Origin: Kitasatospora sp052076145
Lineage (GTDB): Bacteria; Actinomycetota; Actinomycetes; Streptomycetales; Streptomycetaceae
NCBI RefSeq assembly: GCF_052076145.1
Contig: NZ_CP197246.1
Coordinates: 2,542,001-2,606,000 of the forward strand
Length of the DNA stretch: 64,000 nucleotides
Direction: 5' to 3'
Shown: piece by piece, positions 23,946 to 33,036 of the stretch
Numbering within the stretch: the first letter of the stretch is position 1
How the letters are laid out: each line of letters begins with the position of its first letter
Translations under genes and position numbers: made by a program
Notes under the pieces: model-generated
What the model saw: only the letters and a program-made list of their open reading frames with translations
What the model was told of the DNA's origin: nothing
Databases searched by the model: none

Positions 23946-26585
23946 ATGACCGGGACGGCAGACGTGGACGCGGACGAGGGCTCACAGGCCCCCCTCGGCG
24001 ACCCGTCCGAGGGCCCTGACCAGGTCGATCCGGCCGACGCGGAGCACCCGGAACCGCACGAGGAGGCGGAGCACCAGGGACCGCACGAGGGGGAGTACGT
24101 GCCACCGACCGGCGACGACCTCGCCGTGGACGAACCGCTGCTCGCGGCCCGCGCGCACCGGCCCTCGGACCTGATCCGGCTGCTGGCCGGGCTGCTCGGC
24201 ATCATCGCGCTGTTCCTGGTCGCCAGGTTCGCGGTCTCCACGACCTCGGGCCTGGAGAACGACATCTCCACCAACGCCCACCGCATCCCCGGTGTGCTGA
24301 GCACCGTCGCCGCGCTGGTCTCCAGCGTCGCGGTGCTCGCGGTGCCGCTGGCCTTCGCGGTCGAGCGGTTGATAAAGCGTGACGGGCTGCGGGTCGCCGA
24401 CGGCGTGCTCGCCTCGGTGCTGGCGTACGGCGTCTCGCTCGGCGTCGACTGGTGGGTCGCGGCGGGCGCGCCCTCGGCGATCCGGGAGGCGCTGACGCAG
24501 CTCCCGCCGGACGGCGGGCAGACGCTGACCGACCCGGTGCACGGCTATCTCGCCCCGGTGATCGCGTACATGACAGCCGTCGGCATGTCGAGCCGTCCGC
24601 GCTGGCGGGTCGCCCTCTGGGTGGTGGTCATCCTCAGCGGGATGACCGAGCTGGTCAGCGGCTACACGACGCTGCTCTCACTGATCCTCACCGTGCTGAT
24701 CGGCTGGTCGGTGGCGTACGGCACGCTGTACGCGATCGGCTCGCCGAACATCCGGCCGACCGGCAACCATCTGATGATCGGCCTGCGGAAGGTCGGCTTC
24801 TCCCCCGCCGGCGCCCACCGCGCGCCCGACGCCCCCGGCGGCACCCGCCGCTACTACGTCGAGCAGCAGGACGGCCCACCGCTCGACGTCCACATCATCG
24901 ACCGCGAGCAGCAGGCCTCCGGCTTCTTCTACCGCGCCTGGCGCCGCCTGCGGCTGCGCTCCGTCGCCGTCCGCCGCAGCCCACAGTCGCTGCGGCAGGC
25001 GCTGGAGCAGGAGGCACTGATCGCGTACGCGGCCGCCGCCTCCGGGGCCCGCGCCCCGCAGCTGGTCGCCACCTCCGAGCTCGGGCCGGACGCCGCCATC
25101 CTGGTCTACGAGCAGGTGCCCGGCCGCACCCTCGACGAACTGCCGGAGGAGGAGATCACCGACCAGGTGATGGCCTCGCTCTGGGAGTCCGTCGGCAGGC
25201 TGCACGAGCGGCGGATCGCCCACCGGCGGCTCACCGGCGAATCCCTGCTGGTCGTCGACGACGTGACGGGTTGCCTGGTCAACCTCTCAGGCGGCGACAT
25301 CGCGGCGGGCGACCTGACCCTGCGGATCGACATCGCCCAGCTGCTCACCACCTTCGCGCTGCGGATCGGCCCCGAGCGGGCCGTCGCCACGGCCAACGCC
25401 GTGCTCGGCGCCGACCGCGTGGCCGCCTCGCTGCCGCTGCTCCAGCCGGTCGGACTGAGCCGGCAGACCAGGATCGACCTCTCCCGGCTGGGCAAGGAGC
25501 GCAAGGCCGCCGCGCAGGCCCTGGCCCTGGAGCAGGTCGCCTCGGGCGAGCGCACCCAGCAGCAGGCGGAGGAGGACATCGCGACCGCCGGGGAGGACCT
25601 GCTGAGCCGCATCCGCGGGCAGATCCTGCAGATCGCCCCGGAGGCTCCGCTGGAGCCGGCGAAGCTGGAGCGGCTTCGGCCGAAGGCGCTGATCATGGTG
25701 ATCGCGCTGGCCTTCGCCGCCTACCTGGCACTGACCACGATCAAACCGGCCCAGCTCAGGCTCTCCCACATGAACTGGGCCTGGGCCGCCGCCGCACTGG
25801 CCGCCGCCGCGCTGACGTACATCGCCGCGTCGATGAGCCTGACCGGCTTCGTGCCCGAGCGGCTGCCCTTCCGGCGGACGGTGGCCGCGCAGGTCGCCGG
25901 CTCGTTCGTGAAGCTGGTCGCGCCCGCCGCGATCGGCGGCATCGCGCTCAACACCCGCTACCTCCAGAAGGCGGGCATCCGCTCCGGCCAGGCGGTCGCC
26001 AGCGTCGGCGCCTCGCAGCTGGCCGGGCTCGCCGGGCACCTGCTGCTGCTGTTCGGCTTCGGCCTGATCACCGGCAGCCAGACCAGCGGTGATCTCGGCG
26101 CCTCCCGGGCGGTGATCATCGGGGTGCTGACCGCCGCCGTGATGGCGCTGGTCGTGGCCGCCGTCGGCCCGCTGCGGCGCTTCGTCGTGACGCGGGTGCG
26201 CTCGCTCTTCTTCGGCGTCGTGCCCCGGATGCTCGATCTGATGCAGACCCCGCGCAAGCTGGTCACCGGCTTCGGCGGGATCATCCTGCTGACGCTGAGC
26301 TTCACCGCCTGCCTGGACGCCTCGATCCAGGCCTTCGGCGGCTCGATGAGCTTCTCGGCCGTCGCGGTGGTCTTCCTGACCGCCAACGCGGCTGGCTCCG
26401 CCATCCCCACCCCCGGCGGCATCGGCCCGGTCGAGCTCGCCCTGGTCGGCGCCCTGACCTTCTCCGGCCTGCCGCCGACCGTCGCCACCCCGGCCGTCTT
26501 CCTCTACCGGGCGCTCACCTTCTGGCTGCCGGTGATCCCGGGCTGGATCTCGTACAACATGCTGCAGCGCCGGGGCGCGCTGTAG
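23946..26585 (+). CDS. Pseudokinase fused to a YbhN/MprF-type flippase domain
   Basis: An 879-residue membrane protein. After an acidic, His-rich cytoplasmic tail (1-60) come about six hydrophobic segments (70-285), then a kinase-like domain (about 290-490), then the lysylphosphatidylglycerol synthase-type transmembrane flippase domain (about 590-870), ending near IPTPGGIGPVELALVGALT, a family hallmark. The kinase lobe is degenerate: the catalytic HRD region reads IAHRRLTGESLL and the DFG region reads LSGGD, so phosphotransfer is unlikely. The family includes MprF flippase halves and polyprenyl-lipid flippases; the cargo is unknown. The ATG at 23946 has GAGGA about 11 nt upstream. A strong hairpin follows. 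Confidence 0.85.
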   Translation: MTGTADVDADEGSQAPLGDPSEGPDQVDPADAEHPEPHEEAEHQGPHEGEYVPPTGDDLAVDEPLLAARAHRPSDLIRLLAGLLGIIALFLVARFAVSTTSGLENDISTNAHRIPGVLSTVAALVSSVAVLAVPLAFAVERLIKRDGLRVADGVLASVLAYGVSLGVDWWVAAGAPSAIREALTQLPPDGGQTLTDPVHGYLAPVIAYMTAVGMSSRPRWRVALWVVVILSGMTELVSGYTTLLSLILTVLIGWSVAYGTLYAIGSPNIRPTGNHLMIGLRKVGFSPAGAHRAPDAPGGTRRYYVEQQDGPPLDVHIIDREQQASGFFYRAWRRLRLRSVAVRRSPQSLRQALEQEALIAYAAAASGARAPQLVATSELGPDAAILVYEQVPGRTLDELPEEEITDQVMASLWESVGRLHERRIAHRRLTGESLLVVDDVTGCLVNLSGGDIAAGDLTLRIDIAQLLTTFALRIGPERAVATANAVLGADRVAASLPLLQPVGLSRQTRIDLSRLGKERKAAAQALALEQVASGERTQQQAEEDIATAGEDLLSRIRGQILQIAPEAPLEPAKLERLRPKALIMVIALAFAAYLALTTIKPAQLRLSHMNWAWAAAALAAAALTYIAASMSLTGFVPERLPFRRTVAAQVAGSFVKLVAPAAIGGIALNTRYLQKAGIRSGQAVASVGASQLAGLAGHLLLLFGFGLITGSQTSGDLGASRAVIIGVLTAAVMALVVAAVGPLRRFVVTRVRSLFFGVVPRMLDLMQTPRKLVTGFGGIILLTLSFTACLDASIQAFGGSMSFSAVAVVFLTANAAGSAIPTPGGIGPVELALVGALTFSGLPPTVATPAVFLYRALTFWLPVIPGWISYNMLQRRGAL

Positions 26586-26593
26586 GACCGGCA

Positions 26594-26642
26594 GATGCGT
26601 GAGGGGCCGGTCGCCACCCTGGCGACCGGCCCCTCACGCATC
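26594..26642. terminator. Perfect hairpin between the flippase gene and moeZ
   Basis: GATGCGTGAGGGGCCGGTCG at 26594 pairs perfectly with 26623-26642 (22-bp stem including the flanking GCC/GGC) around a short loop. It lies between convergent stops, so it serves both genes. Confidence 0.88.
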
Positions 26643-26661
26643 AACGGCCCAGCTCGTACGG

Positions 26662-27840
26662 CTAGTAGATCGGCTTGTGCGGCTCGATCTGGTTGACCCA
26701 GCCGACCACGCCGCCGCCCAGGTGGACGGCGTCGGAGAAGCCCGCCGCCTTGAGGACGGCCAGCACCTCGGCCGAGCGCACGCCGGTCTTGCAGTGCAGC
26801 ACGATCTTCTTGTCCTGCGGCATCCGCTCCAGCGCGTTGCCCATCAGGAACTGGTCCTTCGGGATGAGCACGGCGCCCGGGATGTTGACGATCTCGTACT
26901 CGTTCGGCTCGCGGACGTCGATGAGGAAGATGTCCTCGTCCTCGTCCATCCACGCCTTGAGCTGCTTCGAGGTGATCGTCGAGCCCGCGGCGGCCGCCTG
27001 GGCCTCCTCGGAGACGACGCCGCAGAAGGCCTCGTAGTCGATCAGCTCGGTGACGGTCGGGTTCTCGCCGCAGAGCGCGCAGTTCGGGTCCTTGCGGACC
27101 TTGACCTGGCGGTACGTCATCTCCAGCGCGTCGTAGATCATCAGCCGGCCGACCAGCGGCTCGCCGACACCGGCCAGCAGCTTGATCGCCTCGGTCACCT
27201 GGATCGACCCGATGGACGCGCACAGCACGCCCAGCACGCCACCCTCGGCGCAGGACGGCACCATGCCCGCCGGCGGCGCCTCGGGGTAGAGGCAGCGGTA
27301 GCACGGGCCGTGCTCGGCCCAGAAGACGCTCGCCTGGCCGTCGAAGCGGTAGATCGAGCCCCAGACGTACGGCTTGCCGAGCAGCACCGCGGCGTCGTTC
27401 ACCAGGTAACGGGTGGCGAAGTTGTCCGTGCCGTCGACGATCAGGTCGTAGCCGGAGAAGATCTCCATCACGTTGGAGTTGTCGAGGCGCTCCTCGTGCA
27501 GCACCACGTCGACGTACGGGTTGATCTCCTTGACCGAGTCCCGCGCCGACTCGGCCTTGGAACGGCCGATGTCCGAGTGGCCGTGGATGATCTGACGCTG
27601 CAGGTTGGACTCGTCGACGACGTCGAACTCGACGATGCCGAGCGTGCCCACACCGGCGGCGGCCAGGTACATCAGGGCCGGCGAGCCGAGGCCGCCGGCG
27701 CCGACGCACAGCACCTTGGCGTTCTTCAGCCGCTTCTGCCCGGCCATCCCGACGTCGGGGATGATCAGGTGGCGTGAGTACCGGCGGACCTCGTCGATGG
27801 TGAGCTCGGCGGCCGGCTCGACCAGGGGTGGCAGCGACAC
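26662..27840 (-). CDS. moeZ: MoeZ/MoeB-type adenylyltransferase and sulfurtransferase
   Basis: A 392-residue protein that adenylates the C-terminal Gly-Gly of sulfur-carrier proteins and then passes sulfur to them. An N-terminal E1-like ThiF domain (about 15-265) has the nucleotide motif GAGGLGSP (48-55), the arginine finger region LQRQIIHG, and zinc cysteines in CYRCLYPE and CALCGENP. A C-terminal rhodanese domain (about 285-392) carries the persulfide site HCKTGVRS. In actinomycetes one MoeZ serves several carriers (molybdopterin, thiamine, thioquinolobactin- or cysteine-type). The GTG at 27840 has GGAG 5 nt upstream. It corresponds, from memory, to Rv3206c in position. Confidence 0.95.
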   Translation of the reverse strand: MSLPPLVEPAAELTIDEVRRYSRHLIIPDVGMAGQKRLKNAKVLCVGAGGLGSPALMYLAAAGVGTLGIVEFDVVDESNLQRQIIHGHSDIGRSKAESARDSVKEINPYVDVVLHEERLDNSNVMEIFSGYDLIVDGTDNFATRYLVNDAAVLLGKPYVWGSIYRFDGQASVFWAEHGPCYRCLYPEAPPAGMVPSCAEGGVLGVLCASIGSIQVTEAIKLLAGVGEPLVGRLMIYDALEMTYRQVKVRKDPNCALCGENPTVTELIDYEAFCGVVSEEAQAAAAGSTITSKQLKAWMDEDEDIFLIDVREPNEYEIVNIPGAVLIPKDQFLMGNALERMPQDKKIVLHCKTGVRSAEVLAVLKAAGFSDAVHLGGGVVGWVNQIEPHKPIY

Positions 27841-28068
27841 GGGGACTCCGATGGTCGTCAGTCAGGTGGTCATCAGATCGGAAGATCTAGCAAGAGCTTC
27901 GATTCAGCTAAGCCAACAGTGTCACTCGGCCTCGCTATTCCGAGACAGCATGTCCGAATGCCAAGACACCTGGCGTCGGATGCTGGGATTCTGACGAAGA
28001 ACGTCGGCCACCTGGGCAAACCCCTGGTAGAGCGGCTGCGCGGGGCCGGACACCCCGTCGGGCCGGAG

Positions 28069-29028
28069 TCAGACCCGGCAGGCCGTTTCGAGCCAGATGT
28101 CCCCGAGCGACTCCTCCAACGGCACCTGTGTCCGCCATCCGAGACGGTCCCGAGCGGTCCTGACGTCCGCCTGCCGCCACTGCACGGGCTCCACCACGGC
28201 CCGCGGCTCCAGCGGCCGGTGCGCGTCCGGGCCCGGCGGCCCCGGGTGCGGCGACTGGCTGGGCAGCAGCACCTGACGGGCATCCTCGCTGATGGTGCCC
28301 TCGAAGCCGGAGGCGCGGACGAGCAGCTGAGCCGCATCCCGGGCCCGGACGGCGTGGCCGCTGCCGACGTTGATCAACCCGGTCGCGGCCGAGACCGCCG
28401 CCGCCTGGATCGCCCGCGCCACGTCCCGTACGTCGACGAAATCCCGGTATCCGGACAGGTCCGGCATCCGCACCACCTTCTCGCCCTGCTCCAGCGCCCG
28501 CCGCAGCCCCTCCGCCAGCCGCCCGAACAGCGAGGCCGTCGGCGAACCGGGCCCCACCACGTCGAAGACCCGCAGCACCGCCGCGTCCAACCCCGAGGTC
28601 AGCACCAGCTCCGTCCCGGCCAGCTTCGACACCCCGTACGGCCCGACCGGCCTCGGCTCGGCCGTCTCCGGGATCGGCACCCCCGCCGGCATCGGCCCGT
28701 ACTCGGCCGCCGACCCGACGTGCACCAGCCGGGCCGGCTCCCGGCTGCGCCGGATCGCCTCGCAGACCGTCGCGACGGCCAGCGTGTTCGCCTTGATCAG
28801 CGAGCGGGACGTCCCGTATGTGACCCCGGCGCAGTTGATCACCACCTGGGGGGCCGCCGCGTCCAGGAACCTGGCCAGCGCCCCCGGGCTGCCCGCCGTC
28901 AGGTCGAAGCGGATGTCGGCCGAGTCGCGTCGGCCGAGCACCGTGACCGTCAGATCCTGATCGGCCAGCAGCCGGTCGGCGACCCGACGGCCGATGAAGC
29001 CGTCGGCACCCAGTAGCAGCACCCTCAT
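28069..29028 (-). CDS. NAD-dependent nucleotide-sugar epimerase/dehydratase
   Basis: A 319-residue extended short-chain dehydrogenase. The Rossmann motif GADGFIGRR is at the N-terminus; the catalytic Ser/Tyr/Lys set is visible as HVGSAAEYG and YGVSKLAG (YxxxK), and GYRDFVDVRDVARA is the usual late motif. It probably changes a sugar nucleotide for the adjacent PelF-like glycosyltransferase. The ATG at 29028 has AAGGA 9 nt upstream. It is the third gene of a minus-strand set after the glycosyltransferase and the membrane protein, with 86 bp between it and the latter. About 230 bp of non-coding DNA separates its stop from the moeZ start. Confidence 0.88.
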   Translation of the reverse strand: MRVLLLGADGFIGRRVADRLLADQDLTVTVLGRRDSADIRFDLTAGSPGALARFLDAAAPQVVINCAGVTYGTSRSLIKANTLAVATVCEAIRRSREPARLVHVGSAAEYGPMPAGVPIPETAEPRPVGPYGVSKLAGTELVLTSGLDAAVLRVFDVVGPGSPTASLFGRLAEGLRRALEQGEKVVRMPDLSGYRDFVDVRDVARAIQAAAVSAATGLINVGSGHAVRARDAAQLLVRASGFEGTISEDARQVLLPSQSPHPGPPGPDAHRPLEPRAVVEPVQWRQADVRTARDRLGWRTQVPLEESLGDIWLETACRV

Positions 29029-29114
29029 CGCGGGTGTCCTTCCAGTCGGTGAAGTGAAGTCGGGGTCGGGGAGTAAGTCGGGGAGCGCGTCGGGGAGCGC
29101 GCGTCGGGCAGTGT

Positions 29115-29984
29115 TCAGCCGCAGTTCTCGGGCCGCCCGAGCAGCGCCCAGACGTACGGGAGCAGTAGTGCGGCGACCGCGCCGCAGGCGAGCAGCCCGG
29201 CAGTGGGAGAGGCCGACACGGCGAAGCCCGCCCCGGCCGGTACGAGCGCGGCGAACGCGACGGCGGGGCGGATCCGGGACAGCGTCACGGTCAGCAGCTG
29301 CAGCAGCGCGAGGGCCGCGAGCGTGCCCCACTGCACCGGCGTCGCCCCCACCGCCGCCTGGCGCAGCGGCCCTCCCGGGCCGGGGGCGGCGAGCACGGCC
29401 AGCGCGGCGAAGCCGATCAGCAGCACCACCGCGAGCTGGAGCAGTACCGCCACCGGCAGCACCGGCCGCATCCCAGCCCGGAACTCCGCCAGAGTCACCG
29501 CCGACCCGAGATGCCCCCGAGCCGCATGCCGCAGCCACCCCGCCACCCCCTCGGCCAACCCCACCCCGGCCAACCCAGCCACCCCGACCCCCGGCTTCGC
29601 CACGATCAGGGGAACGGCCAGCAGAGCTGCGAGGACGCGAAGCGTCCAGGGGCGCGAGGAACTGCTCATCAACTGCGTGCGCGAAACGGAGGGCACCGTC
29701 GCGATCACCGCTCCGCTACGGCTCCTGGTCACGCGGAGGCGCTTGAGCGAGCGGGGCTCCCGTTGCTCCGAGGCAATGCCCACGCAGCGTGGGACGCGGG
29801 CGTAGAGCTCCTCCGCGAGGCTGAAGACGTCCGCGTGGCGGTAGGCGGCGGCCTCCGCCGGGCCGAAGCCGGAGTCCTCGAGTGCGGCGGCGATCTCCAG
29901 GGGGTCGACGGCCTGTTCGCAGAGGGCCCGGTGGCGGGCCATGAGCTCGCGTACGGGGTCGGCGGGTTCAGGGGGGCGGGCCAT
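29115..29984 (-). CDS. Multi-pass membrane protein in a glycosyltransferase cluster
   Basis: A 289-residue protein that I do not recognise. A cytoplasmic N-terminal part of about 65 residues (helical, with DPLEIAAALEDSGFGPAEAA) precedes four to six hydrophobic segments from about residue 110 to the end. The ATG overlaps the stop of the glycosyltransferase gene (ATGA), so it is translationally coupled to it and probably works with it in polysaccharide export or assembly. Residues about 67-110 (for example RSLKRLRVTRSRSGAVIATV) come from dispersed repeat DNA and are basic and low in conservation potential. The protein may be a membrane scaffold for the PelF-like enzyme, as in other GT-membrane-epimerase sets; this is inference. 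Confidence 0.7.
   Translation of the reverse strand: MARPPEPADPVRELMARHRALCEQAVDPLEIAAALEDSGFGPAEAAAYRHADVFSLAEELYARVPRCVGIASEQREPRSLKRLRVTRSRSGAVIATVPSVSRTQLMSSSSRPWTLRVLAALLAVPLIVAKPGVGVAGLAGVGLAEGVAGWLRHAARGHLGSAVTLAEFRAGMRPVLPVAVLLQLAVVLLIGFAALAVLAAPGPGGPLRQAAVGATPVQWGTLAALALLQLLTVTLSRIRPAVAFAALVPAGAGFAVSASPTAGLLACGAVAALLLPYVWALLGRPENCG
29646..29685. repeat. Dispersed hairpin repeat inside the membrane-protein gene
   Basis: The arm CCAGGGGCGCGAGGAACTGC matches the left arm of the copies at 19830 and 41961, followed by the CTGCGTGCGCGAA segment. It lies in frame inside the gene at 29115-29984. The block of unusual codons extends to about 29790. Confidence 0.7.
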
Positions 29985-31570
29985 CAGACTGCCTCCGCCA
30001 ACGCTCCTGGCTCGGGGGCGGCGTCCGAGGCAGCGTCGGGGGCGGCGGTGGGCCGGGCTCCGGCGATCCAGTACTCGGCGGGCCGGGCGAAGGGCCGGAC
30101 GGGATCGCCCTCCGAGCCGTCACCGGCCGGGAAGGCGGGCCAGTGCGAGACCAGCTCCAGGTAGATCTCGCGGAAGGCGGTGACCACCGGTTCCACGGCG
30201 AAACGCTCCTGCGCACGCAGGCGGCCGGCCAGGCCGAGCCGGGCCCGCCGCTCCTCGTCCCGCAGCAGCGCCAGGCAGGCTCCGGCCAGCGGCTGCGGGC
30301 TGCGCGGCGGCACCAGCAGCCCGGTGGGCCCGACCACCTCGCGGGCGACGCCGACCTCGGTGGTGACCACCGCCCGCCCGCTCAGCATGGCGTCCGCCAG
30401 CAGCCGGGGGCTGCGCTGGGTGAGTGCGGAGAAGACCAGCACGCTGCCCGCCTCCCAGGCAGCCGCGGTCGACGCGGGCCGCCCGTCGAAGCTGACGGCC
30501 GTGCCGAGGCCGAGCCGCTCGGCGATCGCCCGGCAGTGCGCGAGGTAGCCGGGCACCCCCTCCTCGCCGTACATCCGCAGCCGGGCCTCGGGCGCCTCGG
30601 CCCGGATGCGGGCGAAGGCGTGCAGCATCAGCTCGGGGTCGCGGCCGGGCTCCAGTGCGCCCGCCCAGACCAGGGTGGGCAGCTCCGGTTCGGGCCCGGC
30701 GGGCTTGCGGCCGACGGCCTCGGTGCCCTCGTGCACCACCCGGGTACGGGCCGGGTCGGCCCCGCAGCGCTGCTGCCACCGCTGGTCGTAGCTGCTGCCG
30801 GGGGTGAGCACGGCGGCCTGCCGGTAGGTCTCCTCGGTGAGCAGCCGGAAGAAGGCGAGCAGCAGGGCCCGGACGGGCCAGCGGTACGGCGCGGTGCGGT
30901 AGCTGCGGTACTGCTCGCGCAGGTGGAGGCCGTGCTCGGTGACGACGAACGGCACCCCGTGCAGGTGCTTGGCGACGAGGGCGGGCAGGGCGGCCGGGCC
31001 GCCGCCGACGACGTGGCAGAGGTCGACGGCGCCGAGGCGGCCCTCCTCGATGCCGTACCAGGGGGCGGCGAGCGGGCGCAGGCACTGCTCCAGCAGGTCA
31101 CCGGCGACGAGCACGTCCCGGACCAGCGGCTGCCCGGCGGCGGTGTCCGCGCCGGGGGCGCGCCACTCGCGCTCGAGGATGCGCCGGGCGTGCCCGGAGG
31201 CGAGGAAGGCGGGCAGGGCGCCGTCCTGCCGGGCGAGCGCCGCGAGCTGGTACAGCCCGGTGGCGAAGGAGCCGCGCTCGCCGGGCAGCACGAGTGCCCG
31301 GACGAAGGCCCGGTACGCGCGGCCGTACCGGCGCCGGGCCGGGGCGGACGGGCCCCGGCCGGCGGGTCGCCGCCCCCACATCGGCAGCTCGTGCACGGCG
31401 GGCGACCGGCCCGGAGTGCGCTCAGCCTCGGGCTCGGGCTGGGCGTCGGTGGCGAGCAGGTGCACCTGGAACTCGTGCTCGGAGAGCCCTTCCACCAGGC
31501 GCCTGCACCAGCCCTCACCGGCACGCTGTGCGTACGGGTGGGCGCCCTCGGTGATCAGAGCAATGCGCAC
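29984..31570 (-). CDS. PelF-like GT4 glycosyltransferase
   Basis: A 528-residue glycosyltransferase with two Rossmann lobes (GT-B fold). The N-terminus IALITEGAHPYAQRAGEGWC resembles the DUF3492 domain of PelF-type enzymes, which use UDP-sugars to make extracellular polysaccharide. The long insertion at about 50-190 is typical of that group. The C-terminal GT4 part has the PTLVWAGALEPGRDPELMLH strand, then LLADAMLSGRAVVTTEVGVA with the nucleotide-sugar-binding region. No signal or membrane segment is seen. The GTG at 31570 has GGAGG 6 nt upstream. It heads a three-gene set with the membrane protein and epimerase. The product polysaccharide is unknown. Confidence 0.82.
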   Translation of the reverse strand: MRIALITEGAHPYAQRAGEGWCRRLVEGLSEHEFQVHLLATDAQPEPEAERTPGRSPAVHELPMWGRRPAGRGPSAPARRRYGRAYRAFVRALVLPGERGSFATGLYQLAALARQDGALPAFLASGHARRILEREWRAPGADTAAGQPLVRDVLVAGDLLEQCLRPLAAPWYGIEEGRLGAVDLCHVVGGGPAALPALVAKHLHGVPFVVTEHGLHLREQYRSYRTAPYRWPVRALLLAFFRLLTEETYRQAAVLTPGSSYDQRWQQRCGADPARTRVVHEGTEAVGRKPAGPEPELPTLVWAGALEPGRDPELMLHAFARIRAEAPEARLRMYGEEGVPGYLAHCRAIAERLGLGTAVSFDGRPASTAAAWEAGSVLVFSALTQRSPRLLADAMLSGRAVVTTEVGVAREVVGPTGLLVPPRSPQPLAGACLALLRDEERRARLGLAGRLRAQERFAVEPVVTAFREIYLELVSHWPAFPAGDGSEGDPVRPFARPAEYWIAGARPTAAPDAASDAAPEPGALAEAV

Positions 31571-31872
31571 GACGACCTCCAGAGCAGAGCGGTTTCGATG
31601 ACGCCGGCACTCAGAAGGAGGGCCACGGGCCCGCCGCCGCTCCCCACGGCCACGGCAACCCGGGACGTACGCTCGACGCCCCTGTGCAGCCGCCCCCAGG
31701 ACGCTCGACGGCTGCCTCTCCCCCACACCTGTTCGGTCCGACACCACGAAGGTAGAGCGCGGGCCCACCCACCCATCGGTCACGTGCCTGGTTGCCACCT
31801 GATCGAGTGAACCCGCGTTACCTCACGCTCCGGCCCGCGTTCGGCCACCTGCCGGCGGCCCCGCGAGGCGCC
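31571..31872. other. Intergenic region upstream of the glycosyltransferase gene
   Basis: About 300 bp with no convincing gene. It must hold the promoter of the glycosyltransferase set; TACCTT on the minus strand near 31751 is a possible -10, without a clear -35. A C-rich tract runs through 31680-31730. No strong hairpin was seen. Confidence 0.5.
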
Positions 31873-32781
31873 TCAGCTGCGCGCCAGCAGCTCCCTCGCC
31901 GCGCGGGCGACCTGCTCCGGGTGCTCCATCATCGCGACGTGCCCCGAGTCGGGGAGCACCAGCAGCCGGGCGTCGGCGAACGCGCCGCAGGCCCGCCGGG
32001 CGGAGCGGTACGAGACGAGCTTGTCCTTGAGGCCGTAGACCAGCAGCACCGGCACCCGCACCTGCTCGGCCTGTCGCCAGAGCGACTGCTCGCCGCGCTG
32101 GGTGTAGGCCGAGACGATGCCGCGCGCACTGCCGACCAGTGCCTGGAGCGCGTGCGGCAGCTGCGCCCGGCGGCGGTACTCGGCGACCGCGCGAGCCCGC
32201 CGCTCGGCCGGTACGCCCGGGGCGTCGCCGTACACCAGCCGGAGCAGGCGGTCGGTCGCCTGCTCCGCGTCCGGGGCACTGCGCTGGGCGCGCTGGAGCA
32301 GCGCGGGCATGCCGGGGACGGCGAGCAGGCCGGTCGGCCAGGCGGTGCGCTGCGGCGGCAGCTCGGGCAGGGCGGGGGAGATCAACGTCAGGCTGCGCAC
32401 CAGGTCGGGGCGGAGCGCGGCGAGCCGGACGGCCACCGCGCCGCCGAGCGAGTTGCCGAAGACGTGCACCGGGCCCCGGCCGGAGGCCTCCAGGTACCCG
32501 ATCACCGCGCGGACGTGCCCGGACAGCGAGAGGTCGCCGTCCAGCGGGGGCTCCGACCAGCCGAAGCCTGGCAGGTCGACGGCCTCGCCCGAGACCACGT
32601 CGGCGAGCTCGGCCATCAGCTCCGTCCAGTTGTCCGTCGATCCGCCGAGCCCGTGCACGAAGAGCGCCGGGGGCAGCTGATCGCTCCCGGCGGGCGGCCC
32701 GGTCACGGCCAGCACGGCTCCGGGGACGGCGACGGTACGGGGAGGCTCGGCCGGGGCCGTCACCTGCTGCTCAGTACTCAT
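31873..32781 (-). CDS. Alpha/beta-hydrolase
   Basis: A 302-residue hydrolase of the alpha/beta fold. The oxyanion motif is FVHGLGGSTDNW, the nucleophile elbow GNSLGG, the acidic residue is probably in LVYGLKDKL, and the catalytic His in PDSGHVAMMEHP; all are in the expected order. Such proteins are often esterases or lipases; the substrate cannot be told. No signal peptide. The ATG at 32781 lacks a Shine-Dalgarno but lies 8 nt after TACCAT, so the mRNA may be leaderless. It is divergent from the TetR gene with 255 bp between starts. From memory, M. tuberculosis has lipV (Rv3203) in this general region. Confidence 0.87.
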   Translation of the reverse strand: MSTEQQVTAPAEPPRTVAVPGAVLAVTGPPAGSDQLPPALFVHGLGGSTDNWTELMAELADVVSGEAVDLPGFGWSEPPLDGDLSLSGHVRAVIGYLEASGRGPVHVFGNSLGGAVAVRLAALRPDLVRSLTLISPALPELPPQRTAWPTGLLAVPGMPALLQRAQRSAPDAEQATDRLLRLVYGDAPGVPAERRARAVAEYRRRAQLPHALQALVGSARGIVSAYTQRGEQSLWRQAEQVRVPVLLVYGLKDKLVSYRSARRACGAFADARLLVLPDSGHVAMMEHPEQVARAARELLARS

Positions 32782-33036
32782 GGAGCACGATGGTAATGAG
32801 GAGCCCTCGCGCCGCCGCTGCCCCCGGAGGGTCTCGTACTGCACGGTCTCAACCCCTGGACGGCACAGGTCAGGCCCGTATTGTGGGCTCCCGACAAGGG
32901 TGTCTCGCGGTTTTCTCGGCTTCGACCGGCACAGATCCAGTTACTGAAAAGTAGAATCGACCACCTTGCCAGCTATGCACGGCACACCGTCCAATCCGTG
33001 GGCGCGCTGCCGCAGACCGTGAAGTGAGGAGCGCCC

